Positions 1 through 5,289 of a stretch of DNA of 7,951 nt are shown in pieces. The stretch spans positions 1 through 7,951 of the forward strand of contig JAEZCR010000194.1 in assembly GCA_023433465.1 (NCBI GenBank). The letters are read 5' to 3'. Below the pieces are notes generated by a model, which worked only from the letters and a program-made list of their open reading frames with translations, was not told the DNA's origin and ran no database searches. Position 1 is the stretch's first letter. Every line of letters starts with the position of its first letter. This stretch comes from Pseudomonadota bacterium. GTDB lineage: Bacteria > Pseudomonadota > Gammaproteobacteria > Steroidobacterales > Steroidobacteraceae. A program made the translations under genes and the position numbers.

Positions 1-85
1 GGGTGGACCAGAGTGGATAGGCCGCCTCGCACAGCCAGCCGCAAAGCCGGTTGTGCTCTGCGTGAATGCGTGCCTTGTCTTCCAT
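1..85 (-). CDS. AGE-family epimerase/isomerase (N-terminal fragment; rest is beyond the left edge)
   Basis: Reading leftward from an ATG whose complement lies at 83-85, an open frame of 28 codons runs off the window. It contains HNRLCGWLCEAAYPLWST, which matches the N-terminal helix typical of N-acylglucosamine 2-epimerase (AGE) proteins, where a W-L-x-x-x-A-x-P-L-W pattern is usual. AGE enzymes interconvert sugars, for example GlcNAc/ManNAc, mannose/fructose or cellobiose epimers. The start follows the transporter stop by 11 nt, with a G/A-rich GGGAAGG just upstream as a ribosome binding site, so it is translated as the fifth gene of the operon. Beside a fructokinase, a mannose (or related aldose) isomerase is the most economical role, but that is inference. 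Only about 7% of a normal ~400-residue AGE protein is visible, so the specificity cannot be read. Confidence 0.62.
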   Translation of the reverse strand, partial: MEDKARIHAEHNRLCGWLCEAAYPLWST

Positions 86-96
86 GACCTTCCCGG

Positions 97-1377
97 TCAG
101 TGAGCGGTGGCCGCCGCCGTGCCGTGCTGGAAAACCCGCGCACCGCTCGCCGCAACCGCGAAGCCCACGATCAGCAGGTACGCCACCGCGGGCAGGAAGT
201 ACGCGGCGTGCAGTCCGGCCGCATCGGCGATCAATCCATACACGTACGGCAGGATCGCCCCACCGACGATCGCGAGGCACAGCAGTCCGGAAGTCGCCGC
301 GGGCGCGGCCGTCGAGCGTTCCAGCGTGAGCGTGAAGATCACCGGGAACATGATCGAATTGAACAGGCCGATGGACAACGCGAGATACGCGGCCGTCGAG
401 CCGTGCATCTGCGTCACCGCGAGGCACAGCAACGCGGCGCCGAGCGCGAAGGCCGCGAGCAGCCAGGGTGCGCGCTGCTTCACGAGGAACAGCAATCCAC
501 TGCCGATGAAACGGCCGACCATCGCGCCGCCCCAGTAGTAACTCACCATTTTCCCCGCTTCCTCGAGCGGGATATTGAGCATGTCGGGCTCCGCGAGGAA
601 GTTCGTCATGGCGCTGCCGATGGAAACCTCCGCGCCGACGTACAGGAAGATCGCGCCGGCACCGAGCAGAGCCCAGCGCGACTTGAAGGCGGTCGCGACC
701 GAAGGGCGCTGGCCCTCGTCGACCGGCTTCGTCACGTCGAGCAGACGACGGAACACGAAGATGAACAGCGCGAGCAGCACCAGTGCGCCCGCGATCATCA
801 GGAAGACGCTGTCGATCTTGCGGAACGACTCGGCCCGCAGCTCCGGCGTGACCTCGGCGCCGTGCGTCACCGCGAAGATTCCGCCGGCGAGGATGACGCC
901 CGAGACGAGCAGCGGCCCGAGGAACGTGCCGAGGGAATTGAACGTCTGCGAGAAAGTGAGCCGGAAATGCGAACGCTCGGGCGGACCGAGCGCGGCGGCC
1001 AACGGGTTTGCCACGACCTGGAGAATGGTGATGCCGCTCGCTATGATGAACAGCGCCACGAGCACGAGGGCGTACGTATTCAACGTGGGCGCCACCGGCA
1101 CCACGAGACACCCGAGAACCATGACGCCCAGCGCAAAGATGATGGACTTGCTGTTGCCGAGCCTGGCGATCAGCGCCGCCGCCGGCAACGACACCACGAA
1201 GTACGCCATGAAGAACGCGAACTGCGTGAGCATCGCCTCCGCGTAACTGAGCTCGAAGATCGCCTTCAGCGCCGCGATCAGGGGATCGACCGAAACGGTG
1301 ATGAATCCCCACATGAAGAACAGCGTGGTGACCGTCACGAAGCCCTTCAACATGCCTTTGTACTTGTTGTCTTCCAT
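97..1377 (-). CDS. Sugar MFS transporter, FucP/GluP (FHS) family
   Basis: This 426-residue inner-membrane protein has about twelve hydrophobic segments, roughly at residues 11-33, 46-70, 76-94, 101-125, 143-168, 191-210, 236-257, 276-299, 303-322, 328-350, 361-383 and 389-411. A hydrophilic loop (about 211-232) joins the two halves. Family hallmarks are FFMWGFITV (20-28), D31 at the position of the proton-coupling Asp of E. coli FucP, GITILQVVANP (115-125), FNSLGTFLGP (146-155), YVGAEVSIGS (246-255) and YWGGAMVGRF (281-290). The FucP TM4 Glu is replaced by Q120, as in glucose/galactose- and GlcNAc-type relatives, which argues against fucose. It probably imports a hexose by proton symport. The gene lies 34 nt after the regulator and 11 nt before the epimerase. 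The start ATG is preceded by a run of six G five nt upstream, a non-canonical ribosome binding site. The exact sugar is not readable from sequence alone. Confidence 0.9.
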   Translation of the reverse strand: MEDNKYKGMLKGFVTVTTLFFMWGFITVSVDPLIAALKAIFELSYAEAMLTQFAFFMAYFVVSLPAAALIARLGNSKSIIFALGVMVLGCLVVPVAPTLNTYALVLVALFIIASGITILQVVANPLAAALGPPERSHFRLTFSQTFNSLGTFLGPLLVSGVILAGGIFAVTHGAEVTPELRAESFRKIDSVFLMIAGALVLLALFIFVFRRLLDVTKPVDEGQRPSVATAFKSRWALLGAGAIFLYVGAEVSIGSAMTNFLAEPDMLNIPLEEAGKMVSYYWGGAMVGRFIGSGLLFLVKQRAPWLLAAFALGAALLCLAVTQMHGSTAAYLALSIGLFNSIMFPVIFTLTLERSTAAPAATSGLLCLAIVGGAILPYVYGLIADAAGLHAAYFLPAVAYLLIVGFAVAASGARVFQHGTAAATAH

Positions 1378-1411
1378 CGAAGCCCCCCGGAGGTTTTGAA
1401 ACGGAAAGTGG

Positions 1412-2614
1412 TTAGAGCGCCGCGACCTTCATGAGCGCGGTGCGTGTCGGAAGCAATCGGTGGCTGAACGGCAGGATGGCGGCGCCGACGGCGGGCGCGT
1501 CATCCGAGAGCGCCGCGCGCGCCACGGGCGCGATCGCGGGCACCGCGCCGGCGTGCGTCAGCAGGCGCTGGTTCAACTGGTCCGCGATGCGATCGACGAG
1601 AGCGGCCGGCAGCCGCCCGCCGATGAGCACGGCCTCCGGATTCACGAAGCAGTTGATCGCGAGCAGCGGATCGATGAGCGTGTCGACGGCGGCCTCGATC
1701 CACGCATCGACGATGGCCTCGCCTCTGACGTCGAGCGAGGCCAGTTCGTGCGGCGTCGCCACGCGGATGCCCTGCGCCGCGAGCCGGCTGTAGAGCGCCG
1801 AGAGCGAGACGATCTCCTGGATCTGCCGTTCGCGTCCCGCCGCGTCGCGGCCGCGCAGCATGCCGAGCTCGCCGCTGCGGCCCGTCGCGCCGCGAAAATG
1901 ATTGCCTTCGATGACCATGCTGCCGCCGAGCGCGGCGGTGATAAGTATGTAGAAGAACGTCTGGTATTTCTTGCCGAAGCCGAACTGCATCTCGCCCATG
2001 GTCGCGGCGGCCGCGTCGTTCTCCACGAACACCGGCACGTCGAGCGTGCCCGCGAGCAGCGAACTCACGTCGGTCGACGCCCACACTCCGTAACTGGCCG
2101 GCTGGTGCGGCAACTTCGCCGCGCGCGGCATTTCGTCCGGCAGCGCTACGCCGATTCCGACGAGCTGGTCGCGGCCGATGCCGGCCTTCGCGAGTAGTTT
2201 GCCGACGCCTTTGCGGAAGAACTGCTCGACGTCCTTCGGCAGCGCGAACTTCACCTCGCTCGAAGCACGCGCGCGCACTCGGCCTTCGAAATCGAGCACC
2301 ACCATCGTTATGTGATCGCGGTCGAGATTGAGGCCGATCGAAAACCAGCTGTCGGGATTGATGACGAGCTTGGTCGCGGGCTGGCCGCGGCCGCCGCGCC
2401 GGCGTCCGCCTTCCTTGATCAGGTTGTCGGCGAGCAGGCGCTTCGTGATGTTCACGATGGCCGGCGCGGTGAGTCCCGTGATGCCGGCGATCTCGGCGCG
2501 AGTGATCGGGCCGTTGACGCGGATCACGTGCAACGTGACGCGCTGGTTGTGATCGCCGGCGCGTTCGAGATTGGTGCCTGACAACCGCATCTGCTGATCG
2601 GGTGCGCCGATCAT
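1412..2614 (-). CDS. ROK-family transcriptional regulator (NagC/XylR/Mlc type)
   Basis: This 400-residue protein has an N-terminal winged helix-turn-helix at about residues 22-85 (NQRVTLHVIRVNGPITRAEI, then TGLTAPAIVNITKRLL and the wing GRGQPATKLVINP). A ROK sugar-kinase-like domain occupies about 90-385, with VEND (197-200), ALGGS (228-232) and VLIGGRL (329-335). The kinase core is worn down: the DxGxT nucleotide loop reads NLDRDH, the zinc-ligand His of the ExGH motif is M252 (ELGM), and the CxCGxxGC zinc motif is absent (C322 is the only cysteine). It is therefore probably a sugar-sensing DNA-binding protein without kinase activity. The chosen ATG overlaps the kinase stop as ATGA, which suggests translational coupling. 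An internal ATG at 2590 (MRLSGTNLER) is an equally plausible start, because family members often begin there. It probably controls this operon and perhaps the divergent GH3 gene. Confidence 0.9.
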   Translation of the reverse strand: MIGAPDQQMRLSGTNLERAGDHNQRVTLHVIRVNGPITRAEIAGITGLTAPAIVNITKRLLADNLIKEGGRRRGGRGQPATKLVINPDSWFSIGLNLDRDHITMVVLDFEGRVRARASSEVKFALPKDVEQFFRKGVGKLLAKAGIGRDQLVGIGVALPDEMPRAAKLPHQPASYGVWASTDVSSLLAGTLDVPVFVENDAAAATMGEMQFGFGKKYQTFFYILITAALGGSMVIEGNHFRGATGRSGELGMLRGRDAAGRERQIQEIVSLSALYSRLAAQGIRVATPHELASLDVRGEAIVDAWIEAAVDTLIDPLLAINCFVNPEAVLIGGRLPAALVDRIADQLNQRLLTHAGAVPAIAPVARAALSDDAPAVGAAILPFSHRLLPTRTALMKVAAL

Positions 2615-3558
2615 CGGGCGACCGCCGCGAACACGTGTTTGCGCCCGGATACGTCGGTCGCGGCATCGGCCGCCAGCGTCAGCGCGCCGAGCGGTCCCGC
2701 CATCGTGCCGAGCCCGGGCGGAACCACGTATTTGTCCAGCTCCGCGTCCACTTCCGGCACCTCGACATATCCGGCCAGGCTGCGCCGGAGTTCCTGCCGG
2801 ATGCGCTCGAACAAGTGCGACTGCGCACTCATGACGCCGCCGCCGAGCAGGATGCGCGCGGGCGCGGTGGTGAGGACCATCGTGTGCAGCATCTGCGCGA
2901 GACCGTGCGCGACGAAACCCCAGGCAGGATGATCGGGCGGCAGCTGCGACGCGGGCATGCCGGCGCGCGCTTCGATCGCCGGACCCGACGCGAGCCCTTC
3001 GATACAGTCGCCGTGAAAGGGACAGATGCCCGCGAAGGTGTCCCCCGGCGCGCGCGCGACGCGGATGTGCCCGAGCTCGGTGTGAGTCAGTCCGAACACC
3101 GACTTGCCGCGCACGATACTGCCGCCGCCAATGCCCGTGCCGACAGTGACGTAGGCATAGTCGGTGAGACCGCGCGCCGCGCCCCAGCGCCCCTCGGCGA
3201 ACGCCGCGCCGTTCACGTCGGTATCGAACATCACCGGCACGCCACAGTGGCGGCCGAGACGCTGCGCGACGTCGGTGTCGCGCCAGCCGGGCTTCGGAGT
3301 CGAGGTGATGTATCCCCAGGTCGCGGAGCCGGGCTTCAGGTCCGTGGGTCCGAACGAGGCGATGCCCAGCGCGCGCGGCGCGCCGTATTGCTGGCGCCAG
3401 CGCTCGAGCACCGATTCGATCTGCCGCAACGTTTCCTCGCGCTCGCCCGTCGGCAGGCGCTCGATGGCCCGCACGTCATCCGGACCCGTGCCCAGTATGC
3501 ACACGCATTTCGTGCCGCCCAGTTCGACGCCCGCGAGTAGTTTGGTCGTGGCGGACAC
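2611..3558 (-). CDS. ROK-family fructokinase / mannofructokinase
   Basis: This 315-residue cytoplasmic sugar kinase would phosphorylate fructose (possibly also mannose) at C6 with ATP. Motifs in order are the nucleotide loop ELGGTK (12-17), the catalytic Asp D114 in FDTDVNG (111-117), GTGIGGG (140-146), the sugar-binding HTELGH (159-164), the zinc cluster H164, C179, H182 and C185 in CPFHGDC, then EGLASGPAI (187-195) and LLGGGV. The C-x-x-H-x-x-C zinc cluster followed by EGLASGP is the pattern of B. subtilis YdhR/GmuE-type fructokinases, not the CxCGxxGC of glucokinases and NagC proteins. The length is normal for the family. The start codon is GTG, four nt after the stop of the halogenase-like gene, with no clear Shine-Dalgarno sequence, so translation is probably coupled. 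The stop overlaps the start of the regulator. Fructokinase is the best call; mannokinase or glucokinase side activity cannot be excluded. Confidence 0.88.
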   Translation of the reverse strand: MSATTKLLAGVELGGTKCVCILGTGPDDVRAIERLPTGEREETLRQIESVLERWRQQYGAPRALGIASFGPTDLKPGSATWGYITSTPKPGWRDTDVAQRLGRHCGVPVMFDTDVNGAAFAEGRWGAARGLTDYAYVTVGTGIGGGSIVRGKSVFGLTHTELGHIRVARAPGDTFAGICPFHGDCIEGLASGPAIEARAGMPASQLPPDHPAWGFVAHGLAQMLHTMVLTTAPARILLGGGVMSAQSHLFERIRQELRRSLAGYVEVPEVDAELDKYVVPPGLGTMAGPLGALTLAADAATDVSGRKHVFAAVAR

Positions 3559-3562
3559 GCGG

Positions 3563-5134
3563 TCAGTTCGCGGGCGGGCTCTGCGCGGGTGGATTCGGGG
3601 CCGGCGCGGTCGCGGCGGCCGCCTTGCGTGCCTGGCCGAGCCGCGCGTTCGCGGCCGCGAAGAAGCTGTCGTGGCTGGGCGCGGCGCCCACGTCGGCGGA
3701 AACCTTCTGGCTGATCGCGAGCATCAGGCGCTTGACCTGTTCGAAGTCGACGGTGTCGACCAGCGGATCGTAGTCGCGCGGCACGATCCCGGAACCGTCG
3801 AGCACCCAGAACCAGTCGAGATCACCGAACAACTCGGGACGCTCCTGCATGATGCGACCCGTCGCGCGGTACATCTCGATGCGCTGCTGCACCACATCGG
3901 GCGGCGTGATGGCCGCGCACTGCTTCCAGAACGGCGAATCGTCGCGCCGCGAGGTGACATAGTGCAGGACGATGAAGTCACGAATGAGCTCGTAATCGGC
4001 TCCCAGGCCGGCGTTGTAGCTCGCGATGTTCGCGGGGTCAAACTGGCTGTCGGGGAAGTGGTCGAGCAGGCTGAAAACGCTGTTGGTGATGATGTGCAGG
4101 TCGGCCGGAACGACCGGGTCGAGCGCGCCCGCGGCGGCGCCGATCGCCACCACGTTCTTGTCCCAGAGCTTGCGGCGCAGGCCCGGCGCGATCTTCTCGA
4201 CTCGCGGCTCGCCGAGCAGCGCATCGCCTGCCACCGCGCGCAGTTCGCTCGTCGCCTCCTCGTCGGATTGGTGCGAGCTCGCGTAGACCTGGCCATGGCT
4301 CGTGTTCTGCTGCAGCGATGTGCGCCACTGCCAGCCCGCGCCGCGCGCGCTGATGCGGACATAAGGCGGACGAACGGCCTCGGCCGCTCCGGCGATGCTC
4401 ACGATGCGGTCGCAGGGCAGCCATTTGCGCCAGTCTTCGTACCGGGAGCCGAGTTTCTTGCCGATGAGTTCGGCGCGCGCACCCGTGCAATCGATGAAGA
4501 GGTCGGCGCGCAGCTTGCCGCCGTCCTCGAATTGCAGTTCTTCGATGAATCCGTTTTCGCGCAGCGTCGCGTCGGTGAGCTTGCGCTCGAGGCGGATCAC
4601 GCCGGCGCGCTCGGCGAGCGTGCGCAGGTAACGCGCGAGCAGCGCGGCATCGACGTGCAGCGCGTAGCGCAGGTTCTGCGCGACACCGAGTGAATTGGTC
4701 GGGAAGATGAAGCGGTTCGCGAGCGCCATCGCGATTTCGTGGCTGAAGAACTCGGCCCGGGGCTTCAGTCCCTGCGTGCGCGCCTTGTGCCAGAAGTGAT
4801 GGAACGGCCGCCGTTCGATGAGCGCGCCGAATCCGCCGAAGGGACGCCAGAACGATTCACCGGGCGCCGCCCAGTCGGTGAAGCGCGCGCCGAGGCTGTA
4901 AGTCGCCTGTGTCTTGTCGATGAAGTCGTTCTGATCGACACCGAGGAAGCGCAGCAGCTCGAGCACGTGTGGCAACGTTGCCTCTGCTCGACCCGTGGAT
5001 GCCGGCTCGGGCGTCTCGACGACATGAATTGAACAATGACTGCCGAGCCTGCGAGCCAATGAGACCGCGGAGACCCACCCCGCGACGCCGCCGCCCACGA
5101 TGGCGATCCGCCTGATTCTTCGATCCGGTTCCAT
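3563..5134 (-). CDS. Tryptophan-halogenase-family FAD protein, catalytic residues lost
   Basis: This 523-residue protein belongs to the flavin-dependent tryptophan halogenase family (Pfam Trp_halogenase type). It has an N-terminal FAD dinucleotide fold with GGGVAGW (14-20), a second FAD-contact region FIDCTG (213-218), and the IGAAAGALDP segment (331-340). Aligned by eye to PrnA/RebH, the residues that define halogenases are missing. The catalytic lysine (K79) is S80 in QATYSLGARF, the WxWxIP motif reads WQWRTS (268-273), and the E346-S347 pair in EPLESTSIH is V342-P343 in DPVVPADLH. FAD binding may persist, but halogenation as known is unlikely. The C-terminus (about 503-523) is a low-complexity Ala/Pro tail. 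The gene is first in the operon; its ATG has GAGGGA four nt upstream, and a candidate promoter lies about 40 nt further up. Such proteins recur in bacterial sugar-uptake loci, but I know of no settled function for them. Confidence 0.85.
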   Translation of the reverse strand: MEPDRRIRRIAIVGGGVAGWVSAVSLARRLGSHCSIHVVETPEPASTGRAEATLPHVLELLRFLGVDQNDFIDKTQATYSLGARFTDWAAPGESFWRPFGGFGALIERRPFHHFWHKARTQGLKPRAEFFSHEIAMALANRFIFPTNSLGVAQNLRYALHVDAALLARYLRTLAERAGVIRLERKLTDATLRENGFIEELQFEDGGKLRADLFIDCTGARAELIGKKLGSRYEDWRKWLPCDRIVSIAGAAEAVRPPYVRISARGAGWQWRTSLQQNTSHGQVYASSHQSDEEATSELRAVAGDALLGEPRVEKIAPGLRRKLWDKNVVAIGAAAGALDPVVPADLHIITNSVFSLLDHFPDSQFDPANIASYNAGLGADYELIRDFIVLHYVTSRRDDSPFWKQCAAITPPDVVQQRIEMYRATGRIMQERPELFGDLDWFWVLDGSGIVPRDYDPLVDTVDFEQVKRLMLAISQKVSADVGAAPSHDSFFAAANARLGQARKAAAATAPAPNPPAQSPPAN

Positions 5135-5172
5135 TGATTCCCTCGAGCCCCCACCGCGTCGACGCGGCGGCG

Positions 5173-5201
5173 AGGCTAGCCGCGCACCCCATACCTGTCA
5201 A
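5173..5201 (-). promoter_or_regulatory. Candidate sigma-70 promoter of the five-gene operon
   Basis: On the minus strand a perfect -35 hexamer TTGACA (5196-5201) is followed, after exactly 17 nt, by TAGCCT (5173-5178), which matches the -10 consensus at three of six positions, including the key T-A and final T. Transcription would start near 5166, about 30 nt before the ATG of the halogenase-like gene. The weak -10 box suggests a promoter that needs an activator or is modest in strength. Confidence 0.45.
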
Positions 5202-5247
5202 CGAAACATCACCGAAACAGGGCCCCAGACCTCGAATTTCCGGCTGA

Positions 5248-5263
5248 GACAGCATAGGCTGTC
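5248..5263. promoter_or_regulatory. Inverted repeat upstream of the GH3 gene, candidate operator
   Basis: GACAGCATAGGCTGTC has perfect 6-bp arms (GACAGC/GCTGTC) around a 4-nt centre. It ends 26 nt before the GH3 start codon, where a repressor would block transcription. It could also form a 6-bp hairpin with a four-base loop in the leader RNA. The size fits a dimeric winged-helix or LacI-like operator. I saw no second copy before the other operon, so the binding protein is a guess; the ROK regulator at 1412-2614 is the only regulator in view. Confidence 0.35.
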
Positions 5264-5276
5264 GGCGCTCAAAAAC

Positions 5277-5282
5277 AGGGAG
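5277..5282 (+). promoter_or_regulatory. Ribosome binding site of the GH3 gene
   Basis: AGGGAG lies seven nt before the ATG at 5290. This supports that start over the in-frame ATG at 5302 (residue 5), which has no comparable site. The basic stretch before the hydrophobic signal segment is kept with either start. Confidence 0.65.
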
Positions 5283-5289
5283 ATTCTCG

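Noticed and set aside
100..1434. A 444-codon plus-strand open frame opposite the transporter
   Set aside because: It is extremely rich in Arg, Glu, His and Gln with no domain pattern, as expected for the antisense of a GC-rich gene. The opposite strand encodes an unmistakable MFS transporter.
1500..2666. A 388-codon minus-strand frame overlapping the ROK regulator
   Set aside because: Its Arg-rich composition is that of a frame-shifted reading of the regulator; the frame used instead has clear wHTH and ROK motifs.
2611..3558. Glucokinase or N-acetylglucosamine kinase
   Set aside because: The zinc cluster is of the C-x-x-H-x-x-C type followed by EGLASGP, the fructokinase (YdhR) pattern, not CxCGxxGC.
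3164..4693. A 509-codon plus-strand open frame covering parts of the kinase and the halogenase-like gene
   Set aside because: It crosses two well-supported minus-strand genes, has shadow-like composition and no recognisable motif.
3563..5134. Reading the halogenase-like gene as evidence of a halogenated natural-product cluster
   Set aside because: The catalytic residues are missing and there are no NRPS, PKS, flavin reductase or other biosynthetic genes around it; all neighbours are sugar genes.
5232..5260. Plus-strand sigma-70 promoter TCGAAT-17-TAGGCT
   Set aside because: The -35 hexamer is poor and the -10 matches only three positions, too weak to list as a feature.
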